Shown: piece by piece, positions 23,251-34,238 of the stretch
How the letters are laid out: the number at the start of each line of letters is the position of its first letter
Position numbering within the stretch: the stretch's first letter is position 1
Assembly: GCA_037952775.1 (NCBI GenBank)
Contig: JBANAY010000004.1
Span: forward strand, 9,486,001 to 9,550,000
Source: Clonostachys chloroleuca
Taxonomy: Eukaryota > Ascomycota > Sordariomycetes > Hypocreales > Bionectriaceae
Reading direction: 5' to 3'
Length of the DNA stretch: 64,000 nt
Notes under the pieces: generated by a model
Databases searched by the model: none
What the model saw: the letters and a program-made list of their open reading frames with translations, nothing else
Told to the model about the DNA's origin: nothing
Position numbers and translations under genes: made by a program

Positions 23251-25226
23251 TCAGCTTTCAGTTCTGCGAGCAGACGGCATGGTAGCTGCAGAGCTATCCC
23301 TGTTAGACCGAGACTGATCCGTCGACTGGTCCCCCTTCAACTCTTCCAATCCAACCTTGGTGACCTCGTGATCCGTGTTCAAGTGATTGCCCCTGATCAG
23401 GAAGCCCAAGAGCAAGCCGGCGCCCGAAAAGGCAACGTACTATGCGATGTTAGCACTTTGAAATGTGGGTGAGGTCCTTGACGAGCTTTACCAGTATCCA
23501 TATCGATCTAATCGACTCGTAGAAGGCTTTTTGCGCGATGACCTGTTGTTCCACCGGTAGACTCTGAACAATCTCGACATTGGCAGCGGCCGACCCTCCA
23601 CCCAGCAACTCGGCAACATCCGGACCAAGCTGGCTCTCCAGCGCCCCCTTCTTTTGCGACATTTGGTTCTGGAAGACGACGCCGCCGATCACGATCGAGA
23701 TGGCGGTCGAGATGGTCCGCGTGAAGCTCATCGCCGCCGTCGCAACCGCGACATCCTGCGCCGAGACCGCCGTCTGAACAGCCAGCAACGGGCCCTCGAT
23801 GTTCATGCCGAAGCCGGCCCCTCCCACAAGCTGGTAGGCGATGAGCTTGCCCCAGTGCGCCTCGACCCCGATGTCAATCATCAGCCCCACGCCCAGCGTC
23901 GTGCAGACCAGGCCGCAGAAGATCGGAGGGAGGTACCTCCCGGACCATTGGATGTACGCCCCTGTCAGAGCAGCCGCCACAGACGACGAGACGATAAAGG
24001 GAAGCAGGTACACGCCCGACATCAGGGGACTGGACAGGAGAACTGCCTGGAAATACAGGGGGAGATACCAGGCCACCCCCATGAAGGCGAAGGAATGCAG
24101 GAAGTTGACGGCAAAGGACGCTGCGGCGGACCGGTCTCTGAACAGCCTCATCGGGATGACCGGGTATCTGGCGACCTTGGACTCGTTCACGATGAACAGA
24201 CCGCCTGCGACGAAGCTGAAGACGAGGAGGCAGATTATGGTGGGCGAACCCCACGGGCTCACCTCACCGCCGAGGTGCAGTCCCAAGAGCAGCATGACTG
24301 CGCCACCTAGTATCAAGAAGCTTCCTGTCCAGTCTATGGCCTTCAGGCCGGCTCGGATGGGGGTCTTCGGGTTGGGCAGCTTCAGCGTGAAGTAGAGGAG
24401 GGGGAAGACGGCGCCGGTTATGGGGACTGAAAGTATTACGTGTAAGTCAATGTCGAGATGTTAGCTGGGGGGCGTGTACTCACGGTTGATCCAGAAACAC
24501 CAACGCCAGCTGTCCAGAGATTCGTCAGCATTCTTGCTCCATATCGTCGTTGCAAAACGTACCCTATCCTCGAAGTGAAAACTCCCCCAAGAACGGGCCC
24601 AATCCCACTTGCCAGGGCCCAAACGACTGACGTCAATCCGTAATAGAAGCTGCGTTTCCTTTGCGAGAACACTTGGCAGCTGTGTGTTAGCTACACCTTC
24701 TCCCTTATAGAGTAGGAGGAAACTTACAATCACTAATGCAAACATTAACAATGGTCGCCATCCCACCTGCGCCGAGTCCTTGGATCGCTCGCGCCGCGAT
24801 GAGGGCGTCGATGTGCTTGGAAAGGGCGCAGGCGAGGCTGCCGGCGAAGAAGATGGCATTCGCCCACAGCAAAATGGACTTGCGGCCCCAGATGTCGGAG
24901 ATCTTGGCCCACACCGGCGTGGCGGCGCAGTGCGTGAGGGTGAAGGCGGCGCCGATCCACGTGTAACCCGTGCCGGAGCTGAGGTCGTGGGTGATGGCGG
25001 GGACGGCGGTGGCGACGATGGTGATGTCGAGGGCGGTCACGAAGACGCATGCGCATAGACATGACATTACCGTCGCGATCTGCAGAGGGGAGAGCGTCGC
25101 GGCCGGGGGTTCATTGTCGTCCGGGGGCGGCGATGGGTCGTTGTCGGCATCAGCTGGTCGCTTGCTTGGGGTCGCGACGGCGTGATCCTCAACGACGGGA
25201 TTCTGTACTACCAAAGTCTCGGTCAT
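23251..25226 (-). CDS. MFS transporter, DHA2 (14-TM drug:H+ antiporter) family
   Basis: A plasma-membrane efflux or uptake carrier of 585 residues. Exons on the minus strand are 24728-25226, 24563-24671, 24484-24509, 23492-24426 and 23251-23439; introns are 52-57 nt. The acceptor of intron 1 is best placed at CCAAG (24672), because this restores ISDLFSQRKRSFYYGLTSVV, a block conserved in the family. The 26-nt third exon encodes WRWCFWIN. The cytosolic N-terminus is Pro/Asp-rich. TM1 carries ALDITIVATAVP; motif A reads KISDIWGRKS; motif C-like GIGPVLGG follows in TM5. An ATG at 25226 is chosen since the frame upstream starts only with TTG. Nearest relatives of this type export toxins, drugs or siderophores. 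No biosynthetic genes adjoin it. Confidence 0.88.
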
Positions 25227-25912
25227 TTTGCAAGCTGGGTATAGGAGAAGGTATGTTAGCCTCGAATCAACCAACGAGGGGTTGCTACCATTTTATAGGT
25301 CTCTTGCGGCCGTCATTTCTGCTGGCCAGTCCATCCGAAGCCACAGCTCGAATGCGATCGGATCCGTGTGGATGATGACAGGCTCCAACGTACAGTGCGA
25401 CTTGGCAAATGGGAGACATAACAGGGCATGATACGCCAGCCTCAACGTTTATGTACAGATCATAAGTAAATTATTGCTCGACTGGCAATAATAGTTCCAA
25501 TGAAGGAACCGGCATGCGTTTCAACGATGATTGATGAGCATTTTGTTGATCGAAGGCAGGAATACTTGAGGGTTGTTGGACTCAGTCAGCGCCTCCGATT
25601 GGACGTGCGAGTGAGTGAGCCCCACCACTTGCGCCCAGACTGCTTCCTTTCCAGTGCACCTGAGCAATGCTGAAGTACCTACAGTGTAGCTGCTCCCCGT
25701 GGCGCCACACCACAAGCGGCCCTGTTTCGAGTGCCTGTGGTCCTACACCAGTGAGCCTGCGAGGTGGTCAACCGCCCCGCCGAATTCCGTCACCCCTTTC
25801 ACCTGCCAATGTAACTCGATTTCGAAATCCTTCCTGAAATGAGGCATCTCAACATTGACAGAAATTATCTAAATTGCGCGTCCAGCTGAGGCGCGCGCAT
25901 TCTCACGCTACG
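25227..25912. other. Divergent promoter region
   Basis: Nearly 700 bases between the MFS gene (-) and the F-box-like gene (+). No gene is seen. Confidence 0.55.
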
Positions 25913-26740
25913 ATGCACGCCCAAAGCCAGACTTCCTTCTTCGCCAAACTGCCCCCGGAGGTGCGGGCGCAAATCCAGATTGAATACCTCGCTGAATACT
26001 TGCGACATGCCCCAGTACACCGAGAACAGAACAGACCATCATACCTATACTCGGTCTCCTCAGCGCCAATCTCCAGCCTGTCCCTATCATGCAAGCGAAT
26101 GTTCAAGGAGATGCGCCAGAGCCACAAGCCCGTGGGGGTGGGCAGGCGGTTCGCCCTCTTCCTCGCCACGAGCAGCGCACAGAGCGTGCTGGTGTCCGAG
26201 GGGAAGCCGCCCGAGTGGCCCCTCATCCGCCACGTCCGCTTCGTCAACGAGATGGACTGCCTGTCCAAGGATGTGTGGCACTCCTACCAGCTTAGGAGGG
26301 ACTTTGTCCTCGTGCTCCGCGACGCGACGAGCCTAGCTGAGCTGGAGCTGGAGTGGAATCCCCGGATGAGCATCCTGCTCGGCGACGGCTACGTCACGGA
26401 CGGGCAGATCATGAACCAGATGATGAAGGGGATACGATCGTGCCCTAATCTGCGCACGCTGCGGCTCAGAGGGCCTTTTCCCAGAACCTGGACGAATCCT
26501 GAGCCGGATGCCTTGCCGGGTGTGGAGACGATCGTAGAGCCCATCGCCATGTGGCCAAAACGAGAGGGAGAGGAGGAGGAGAAAGAAGAGGCGCGGAGGA
26601 AGAAGGTGCAATCTATAGCTGAAAACAAGGCAAGGCTGGTTGCCCGGGCCGAGGAGAGAGTACGAGCTGAGGAAATCCGCGATTCGACTAGATGGCAGAG
26701 GTTTCAACGAAAGCTCGACTCTTGGAAAGGCAAGAAATAG
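25913..26740 (+). CDS. F-box-like hypothetical protein
   Basis: An intronless frame of 275 residues. The ATG at 25913 is chosen; an upstream in-frame TTG at 25874 is unlikely. Residues 9-35 (FFAKLPPEVRAQIQIEYLAEYL) look like the first helices of an F-box-type motif, as in many fungal proteins with the LPPEVR start. A leucine-rich middle (LAELELEWNP, LRTLRLRG) fits repeat-like strands. The last 70 residues are highly charged Glu/Lys/Arg and probably form a coiled coil or long helix. F-box proteins recruit substrates to SCF ubiquitin ligases, but the motif is weak here. Confidence 0.6.
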   Translation: MHAQSQTSFFAKLPPEVRAQIQIEYLAEYLRHAPVHREQNRPSYLYSVSSAPISSLSLSCKRMFKEMRQSHKPVGVGRRFALFLATSSAQSVLVSEGKPPEWPLIRHVRFVNEMDCLSKDVWHSYQLRRDFVLVLRDATSLAELELEWNPRMSILLGDGYVTDGQIMNQMMKGIRSCPNLRTLRLRGPFPRTWTNPEPDALPGVETIVEPIAMWPKREGEEEEKEEARRKKVQSIAENKARLVARAEERVRAEEIRDSTRWQRFQRKLDSWKGKK

Positions 26741-26866
26741 ATCATATATTCGTACTATCGCACAACTGTATATATCGATCGCGCATAGAGAAGATCCATC
26801 TTGAATGGCTTCATCCCTTCTCGTATCCAAGCTGTCCGCCCTCGCGCTAGAACATGAGCCATCACC

Positions 26867-28229
26867 CTAGAAATAAGAACCCTCAACCAAAAAGCCAATC
26901 GTGAACTGGAGAAAAGTGTTAGCTAATGAAGTTGTAAAGAGTGTAGCCGTGGTTTTACCTTGGTATGTTCGAGGATATGCGGGAAGCTCAGTGTAGCAAT
27001 GGTATCTTGCGATGAATGAATGTACGGGCTGGAGTCGGCCATGTTCTCGTCGCAGACGTATGCACTGGGGAAGCCAGCGGAGTTGGCAGATGCGCTTCAA
27101 TGGTGTTAGCAGCTGCACATCACACTTCGCGCGGAGAACTTACTGGTCACTGCAGCCGTAGCCGCACCTGTCGAGAGAGAGAGGCAGCGAGCTGTACACA
27201 GGCACAAGGGTCTTGACAAAGTTCGTCAAAGCAGTGTTGACGTAGTCGGTGTACACGGCAATGACGTTGTTGGGCGAGTATCCGGTCATGTCTTGGTTCA
27301 CCACAGCCAGAACGTCCACGCTGTTGGAGGCGTAGTTGTTGAAGATGTCTCGGCTGCCGAGGAGACCGCCTTCCTCTCCGCTGTAGAAATGAAATTCGAG
27401 AGTATTCTTCGGGGCGTAACCGGCTGCGGCGAGGACTCTTAATGCTTCGAGCCCGACCACGACGCCCTTGGGTTGGAGTAATTAGCCACCTTGTTTTACA
27501 CCTGATTCGAGGAAATAAACCATTTTGACTTACAGAGGCATTGTCATCAGCTCCTGGGGCGCGACCGCTCGTGGAAGAACCAACGCTATCGTAGTGAGCA
27601 CTGACGATAACCACACTGCTCGAAGTCCCCGGAAGCTTGGCGATCACACTGGGCTGGCTGTAGCTGTGCGAGAACTGGCTGACTTTGATATTCGAGTTGG
27701 ATGATGCGGCGGACTGGACCGCGGACAGCATCCAGGCTGCCGATGTGGCCGCGTACGAGCCCCGGTAGTAGCGGTTGTAAATGTTGGCCAGCCCGTTGGC
27801 CCAGGTCTCGAGGTTGGACTGCTTGGCGTTCGCGATCAATGCGTTCGCCTCCGTCTGGTGGGAAGGGCCCGATGGATAGGCAACGGCGGCGATCTTGGCC
27901 GAATTGTCAAGACCGAAGCTTTCTAGTTCCTGGAGCATAGAGTGTTAGATGTGCAAGGGTTTTAGAGCGGAAAGACGAATTTGCCTTACAATGGTCTCGG
28001 TGATGTCCATGAACCCAATCTTTTTGGAGATCAGGTTCTCAAACTTCTCCTCCTCTGTCATCCAGGTGCCAGGATCATCTTCGCTTGTCTTTACGAGGCG
28101 TAGCCCCTCGTCCCGTAGACGCATATCCCGACGGCTTGGGAGGGATCCTGGGCGAGACTCGACTGCCGCGGATAGTGCTTGCCCCGCGCCCGCGAGGAGA
28201 GCTAGGGAAATTGTTGCAAACTGGACCAT
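26867..28229 (-). CDS. Secreted leucine aminopeptidase (peptidase M28)
   Basis: An extracellular zinc aminopeptidase of 377 residues in the fungal Lap1 group. Exons on the minus strand are 27990-28229, 27534-27929, 27144-27466, 26959-27094 and 26867-26905; introns are 49-67 nt. A signal peptide of about 20 residues is followed by an inhibitory propeptide of about 60 residues. The two-zinc site is visible as AHYDS (His), GADDNAS (Asp), YSGEEGG (catalytic Glu and zinc Glu), NQDMTG (Asp) and the final His in YIHSSQDT. The junction between exons 3 and 4 rebuilds SDHASANSAGFPSA, a conserved block. The last exon codes for only 12 residues plus the stop. It converges on the F-box-like gene with a gap of only 126 bases. 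Confidence 0.9.
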
Positions 28230-29795
28230 TTTGTATAGGTTGGTGGGAAACCGCTGGCTGGGAGGCAGGATGATGGTAACGTGCTCGAGGTGCGGTCGTG
28301 GGGGTTTCGATCGCGGACGGGATGCGTTCTTTAAGCTTTATTTAAGCCCATGATCCTCCTTCTTGTTTTGGAAGCTTGCTGAAAGCGATATCCTCTCTCG
28401 TCCTTAGGTAGGGAGGTGGTAGTAATTGTGTCGCATCGCGGTCCATCGAAGAGTGGGCGGGGACGATAAGAGCTGCGTTAGCACCTACTGAAAGAGGCAG
28501 CAGCTCGGTACAGGAGACTTACCGTTGTCAATGAAGGAGCAATAAGTTTTGCCTGGTCAGCCCACACATGTCCTCTGGTGCGCCGCCGTAAAGAATAAAG
28601 CAGACTTCATATGATCGAGGGCAGGGTCTCTATTGCATAATGTAGGGAAAGGTCTGTTGAGCGAGTCTGTCAACGAGACAATATAAGCATCGCCTGTCAC
28701 ATTAGTAGAATTTGGGAATATGTTTAGTCTGCTAGGTATAGATACCTACTTGACTTCGGATGGAGTGACTGGAATCGGTTAAAGATGGTTAGTATCTGGA
28801 TTTCTGCTTACCTCGGGCAGAACTGACCAGGCAGCCTCGCCAACAATTAGACGACTAGCAGCGGCCATTGCGGCCGCAAAGGTATTCTAAGGCCGAATTT
28901 CATAGGGGAATGCTTTGAGAGAATCCTGAATTGTTCCAGCAGATCCTGAGAGACAGTGCTCACTGCCTAACTGGTTATCCCGCTTGGTCTTGCACGGGCG
29001 TCTTGTGATGATGCAAATGTCCGGGCGGTAGAACTGAGAACTGGCCTATTTTGAAATAGTAATCAGGCATGTCCCAAATACTACCTACATCTACACGAAT
29101 GTCTTTCCGTCTGGCAAGCGTTCTGTGTGAGAAAATTGGCTCGCTCTCCTCTAGGCCTTGCACCAAGCATACATTGCCCACGGGATTTCATCCACGCAAC
29201 TTGATGATACGCTCCAGTTCCTGCATTGCCTCCTCTGTTTTAGACAATAGTAATAAAATAATCAGATCTGAATATTATTGGATGTTACTGTAGCATGAAA
29301 AGGATCACCAAAGGGCATCAAGCTCCAGCCGAGTCTAGCACAGAGAGGCTATCACATCTCGAAGAACTACTTACCAAGGGTGAATATCTCGCCAAACCAC
29401 CCAATCATCACTCTTACTGTGCGAGCTTGAAAACACGCCATAGCTCCTGCCCGAGTGTGTGCCACAGTGACTCGGAGCAATAGATCCGAGGTCGAGTGCT
29501 TCGAGTGCTTCGCTCCTGCCACGCCACGGCCGGTGGCAGTTGCGAGGCAAGTGCGGGCAGAGGCAGGTGCAGGTGCTGGCGGGTCTAAGTCCTCTCCTGA
29601 GCCTCTGCTCACTTCCATTCTCTTCTTCTTCTTCCCCCTCCCACCATTTCTTGTTCTCTTCAACTCCTCACATTTCTGATTTTTGGAACCCAAATTTAAC
29701 ACTTTTGCCTTCCTACTTTCTTTCCTCGCGCACATCAAACAGAAACTCATCAAGCAGAAGCTCCAGGTCGCCCTGGCCTGCATCCCTACTGAGCC
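28230..29795. other. Long divergent spacer
   Basis: About 1.6 kb between the aminopeptidase (-) and the F-box gene (+). The last 200 bases are CT-rich, as in the 5' leaders of fungal genes. No gene is seen. Confidence 0.55.
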
Positions 29796-31445
29796 ATGGA
29801 TTCTATGCCCAACGAAATCCTGACTCACATCTTCTCTAATCTCGAGTCGAAGATTCCCTCTCACGACAACTGGGAGAAGCCACACCTGCCAAGAGACAAC
29901 TCTGGTCCGCCCAATGATCTTCTTTCAGTCTCACTTGTGTGCCGCAAGTTCCACGATGCCGCGCGCCCCTTGATGTATAGAACGGTTTCCATCACCAGCG
30001 AGACAGTTACAAGAATTAGCCCGCAGACGGTTGTTAGAACCAACCGGCCGCGTGACTATGGTAAACTCATGGACGCGTTCTTGAGAACTCTGTTTGCCGA
30101 ACCTCGACTCGGTCTAAATATCCGCCATTTGCGTATTGATTCCTGGGAAACTAACATGAACATAGACGGAATGGTGCGTGAGCTTGTTGAGTCCAACAAA
30201 GACATTAGCGACGGACAGAAGAAGCTGCTCAGTGGTTGGCTGACTTTTCCCACTCTTCACCTTGAGGATGGTGTTGTCCTGATCACGCTCATCCTTTCCC
30301 CCAAGCTCCAATCTGTGGACTTGCGTACCTACACCAATGATGAGTGTTTTACCGAATACCTTAGTGGCATCAGGAAGATCGAAAACTCCGTCTTCCAGCC
30401 ACGCGACTCAGATCCCTTTGTCGATGACATGAATGAACTAAACATCAACGACCCTGACCCTGATTCTGGAAATCAAGCAATCAACACCAACGATTACGCA
30501 CTGGCCACTTCATCAGAATCGCAAGAAGATGATGCCAAGAGCATGCTCGCTGATCTCAAAGAGATCCGACGCAGATACATCAGCACCAGGGCTTGCGCAG
30601 CCATCTCTAAGCTTCAAGATGTGCTCTACAACCCTAAGCTTGAAACTCTTCGCTTGCATGGCTTCATGTGGACCAATTCAGAGATCAATCAAAAGGCCAG
30701 ATCAAGTGAGATATCTTGCAGTCTCAAACGTCTACAGCTAGAAAGTTGTCTTGTTGATGACAAAGCCATGGAGAACATTCTCTCCCGCTGCAAAGAACTC
30801 CGCTATCTTTCGATTACCCTTCCCGACCTCCGCAGGGTAGGCTTCATGGGCCTGAACCCTAATGTGAGCCTGAAGGAGATGGGAAATGTCCTCAGAACCT
30901 ATGGGAGGAACCTTGAAACCTTTGAGCTTGATACCTACGACTACAGTTACTTCTACCGGACCAAACGACCCATCGGCTCGCTTCATACTTTGGAATCGCT
31001 GCGCCATCTCAAGATCAGCGCAGGAGACATTTTAAAACTCAGGGACGCCACCGTTGAAGGGGACAACACTGTTGACCAGGAAGATGATGAGGACAGAGAC
31101 GTCTTCTCGGCGCCCTTGAAAGACAATCTACCTCTGGGCCTGGAGTCACTTTACATCGTACGCACCTCACGCAAAGTCGAAATGAGAGACAGCCAGCTGT
31201 TGGAGGCGGTTCGCGACATCCTCCGATACAAACCCTTCACTGCACTGCGAAAAGTCGAAGTGGAGATTTACGGCTGGTTGATCAAGGATTTCTCCACGCC
31301 TGGATGGGAAGCGAAGTCAAGGGTCGGTCGACTTTATTCGGATTACTACAATTGGTCAGAGTCGGAAAGGAGTGTCCCGCAGGAAGTGACCATCATGGTC
31401 TTTGACCGGTGTGAGGGAGCCACCAGACACAGCTCCGGCAATTAG
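29796..31445 (+). CDS. F-box protein
   Basis: An intronless protein of 549 residues. The start at 29796 (ATGGATTCT) is preceded by a CT-rich leader. Residues 2-50 form an F-box: MPNEILTHIFSNLES, then after an insertion LLSVSLVCRKFHDAARPLMYRTV. The rest is leucine-rich with strands and helices typical of fungal F-box proteins with degenerate LRRs (LETLRLHGF, LKRLQLESC, LRYLSITLPDL, LRHLKISAGD). It probably serves as a substrate adaptor of an SCF ubiquitin ligase; its target is unknown. Such genes form large, quickly evolving families in filamentous fungi. Confidence 0.8.
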   Translation: MDSMPNEILTHIFSNLESKIPSHDNWEKPHLPRDNSGPPNDLLSVSLVCRKFHDAARPLMYRTVSITSETVTRISPQTVVRTNRPRDYGKLMDAFLRTLFAEPRLGLNIRHLRIDSWETNMNIDGMVRELVESNKDISDGQKKLLSGWLTFPTLHLEDGVVLITLILSPKLQSVDLRTYTNDECFTEYLSGIRKIENSVFQPRDSDPFVDDMNELNINDPDPDSGNQAINTNDYALATSSESQEDDAKSMLADLKEIRRRYISTRACAAISKLQDVLYNPKLETLRLHGFMWTNSEINQKARSSEISCSLKRLQLESCLVDDKAMENILSRCKELRYLSITLPDLRRVGFMGLNPNVSLKEMGNVLRTYGRNLETFELDTYDYSYFYRTKRPIGSLHTLESLRHLKISAGDILKLRDATVEGDNTVDQEDDEDRDVFSAPLKDNLPLGLESLYIVRTSRKVEMRDSQLLEAVRDILRYKPFTALRKVEVEIYGWLIKDFSTPGWEAKSRVGRLYSDYYNWSESERSVPQEVTIMVFDRCEGATRHSSGN

Positions 31446-32344
31446 AGACTTGGCCAACGTGGAGCAACCCTCCCATGGTCCATTCAGGAATAGATAGCCC
31501 ATTTCTATGGACGAGAGACTGGTGAGTTAGGTTCGGTCATCGACGAAGAATAATTTCGGCACTGGGATTGTGCTTTATCAGGCGAGGTCGGTTCGGTTTG
31601 TCATCGAAGATGTGAAACGTCTGCATGGATTATCCAGCTCTATCAAGAGAGACCGTGCAAGTCCGCATGGACATGGAGGAAGTCAAACATCTGCATGAAA
31701 ATTGTGTTTTATCAAGAGAGACTGAAGAAGTCGGTATGGCTATCGAGGAAGTATAACGTCTGCGAGGAAATCTTTGGTCCGTCTTTTTCTAGCTTTTACA
31801 TGCATCACCAATGTTATGTACCCTTAGTCAATGGTCATTAGGTCGGCAATCAAAAGTACGGTTAACTTATGACAGAGGTGCCTAATTTTGCCTACGAAAG
31901 ACAAAAGTCTCTCCTCGGCTGATGACCATGAGGCAAGCAGTGAATCCAGGTAACCCAGGTGTTTTGTCAATAAAGATGGAGGTAGAAACCATCCTAATGT
32001 GATTGAAACACAACTTCCTGCCCCTAATAAGGAGCCTAGGGCATCATATCAATAAGCAAAGCCATGAACAAAATTCCTAACACTATGAAAGACTACAATA
32101 TGTCAAGATTGACATCAACACTGCCCCCAGATGAGATGCTTTAGATCATGCAAGAATATCGTGAGCCATTCATTACAAACCTAGTAGATCATTTATAGCA
32201 TAATGGTCGCTGGCTTTGAATTTCCCATCCCCCATGTGGGAATTTGAGTTGTGTCGAGCTAGTTACACCATGTAGAGTATGTGATCAATCTTTAGCTGGC
32301 TACCAGGCATGTTTCTGAAGTGTATTCGCTGTCATATTATGCTA
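31446..32344. other. Intergenic with degenerate tandem repeats
   Basis: About 900 bases without a gene. The first third holds the roughly 67-bp repeat listed separately. Confidence 0.55.
31508..31775 (+). repeat. Degenerate ~67-bp tandem repeat, about four units
   Basis: Units begin near 31508, 31574, 31640 and 31708. They share phrases such as TTTATCAAGAGAGACTG, ATCGAGGAAGT and AACGTCTGCATGG, with many substitutions. The repeat starts about 60 bases after the stop of the F-box gene. Confidence 0.6.
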
Positions 32345-33240
32345 TCAACGCCAGACCTCCAAGCCTGCTTCATGTCCCTCAGATTTACAAGACAAAAGAT
32401 ACTCATCGACATTTCCCCACTGCTCAATCCTGGACGACTTGCGGAGCCAATCCCCGCAGCGGGATTCGAGGCGTTCATAATGACCCTCTGGATGTTCTGG
32501 CAAAATATTGCCGGCAAGAGGACCGAGGATATCAGAGGCTTGCTCCAAAAGCTGACTGAAGCCTGCAGATGAACCCCGCCCGGTCCAGCCACCTTGGATA
32601 ATGCCAGCCGGCACCTCAGCGCCTTGCCCAACGCTACAGCGACCTTCCATCAGCTCTGTCCGGATCTTCTTGACATCGCTGTATGAACGCGCAGTTGCGA
32701 ATGTATCGATGTCTGAAAGGATGTACTTCAAGCAGTCGCCAGGTCGAAGTGGTCCCTGACAATGTCGTTGGCATAATCTGGATGGGAATCGTTGATGAAA
32801 GATCCGAAGTCAAAAACCTTCAAGCGATTTGTGCCATCGAATCGACGCCCAGGTTCCGTATTGCAAGGTCGCCATTCGCCCAGCCATGCACCTCGAGCCA
32901 GCTGATTGCGCCGAGCAGCTCCAGGGCCCATCGCCTCCGCTCCGATTCCGTTGAGTCGGGCCATGCCGCTTCTAGTGGTGTAAGCCGCTCCAAGAAATGA
33001 AAATCAAGCTGATCAGTTTCCAGCCGTCGTACAATGTTGGGATGCAGATGGGTTTTTAGCACGGCGTACACCGCTAGCTCTCTTTCCAGACAGACGAAAC
33101 TTTTGAGTGAGAGGTCTAGCAGGTGCGAATCCGGGTTTTGGGTGACGGGATATTGAAATGGCACCTTGATCACGATGTCGCTGTCAATGGTGTAGACAAG
33201 ACCCTGAGATGGGCCAACGCTCAAACAGTCCCCGTCTGGT
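32345..33240 (-). pseudogene. Protein-kinase-like pseudogene
   Basis: Three overlapping minus-strand frames together encode one kinase-like protein, read in the order 33224-32820, then 32964-32728, then 32731-32345. Kinase hallmarks are recognisable: a VAIK-like Lys in SDIVIKVPF, the catalytic-loop region HGWANGDLAIRN and a metal-binding DFGSF. Two small indels break the frame. The first is an exact 5-bp tandem duplication (ATCGA at 32836-32840 and 32841-32845) between the catalytic loop and the DFG segment. The second is an apparent 1-nt loss near 32731-32737, after HFDLAT. No ATG exists in frame upstream (a stop follows at 33267-33269), so the 5' end is also missing or lies in an unseen exon. 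The type resembles the small fungal kinase-like proteins found in accessory regions. Confidence 0.65.
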
Positions 33241-33908
33241 CTTCGAAGAAGAGAAGAATTTGGGTATCAGCGAGGGGATAGCCACACCCTTAAGTATTGC
33301 TCACGATTGATCTCGGAAAAATTCATGCGCCCGAGAAATGTGATACCTCCCATTTCACCATTCCCGGGGCTGCCTCCACCTCTCAGCCTTTTGCCTTTGC
33401 AGCTGAATCAGGAACTCTCAGAGGAATAAGAATGACCGTGTTATAGCAGCCAACGGTGGATGACCTCCGTAAGGAAAAGCAGGTGAAAAGGAGATGACAA
33501 GAAGGCTGGGATTGAAGTCCTGGCTGCCGGGGGGTCTTCCAGCCTTTTCTATACTGAATTTGTTGTCATGAAGCCTAGTACCATTCTCCCTGCTCTCTAA
33601 ATAATTATTTCGGCATCTCAGTATGGATGCTTAGCCTTAACGGTCCATCGAAAGATGTCGGTGTTCCCCTGGCCCGGGAGATTGCGGCGAGCGTCTACAA
33701 TCAGTCATTAACCCCAGCCAACAACAAAACTCGATTGCCAGTCAAATAAGGCTTCCAAGACGCAATAGTTGGCTGCATTTAGTAGTCTGCCTAGTGCCTC
33801 TTAGGAGCTCTATCTGGCTTGATATCACAGAGGCACTGGAGGAGTACGTACGGCTGGGTTTGTAATGCTTTATGCTTCATTATCTATAAATGGCGAAGAT
33901 GGCTTAAT
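33241..33908. other. Intergenic, no gene seen
   Basis: No coding feature. A short motif TTATCTATAAATGGCGAAGAT near 33880 recurs near 34170 with one change. Confidence 0.5.
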
Positions 33909-33994
33909 CATGCTTGTCCAGGGAGCGTGAACGCTTGGGCGATGCGCAAACTCGAGACATAGCTCATCCTTAGACATGTCCATCCCTAGTCTGC
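33909..33994 (-). pseudogene. Remnant of a second DUF7924-type C-terminus
   Basis: This stretch matches the end of the neighbouring gene (34370-34450) over about 80 bases, including an identical 19-base core, CAGGGAGCGTGAACGCTTG. On the minus strand it still reads DMSKDELCLEFAHR before losing the frame; the intact copy reads DMSEIELSLDFIHPPKRSRSL. It is all that remains of another copy of the family. Confidence 0.6.
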
Positions 33995-34039
33995 ACTCAA
34001 CTGCAAAGGTATTTGTGTCCCAACTTTCCAATACAGGCT

Positions 34040-34238
34040 GCAATACTGATAGAGCTAGTTGAGAATAACACTAAGCTATTGATTAAATATTATGCAATAT
34101 TTACCTACCTATTATTACATAATAGAAAGCATTTTAATGTGACTGACTGCTTCTACTGTTTATACCTAGTTATCTATAAATGTCGAAGATATTCAATGTG
34201 TAATATGTCACAAACGTTGGGGCTATATTTCATTCTCA
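34040..34238. other. AT-rich tract
   Basis: About 200 bases of AT-rich sequence with no coding capacity between the remnant copy and the DUF7924-type gene. Confidence 0.5.

Noticed and set aside
32215..32280. A tRNA-like run with possible loop sequences
   Set aside because: I could not fold an acceptor stem, anticodon arm and T-arm of correct lengths. I found no acceptable tRNA by eye in the window.
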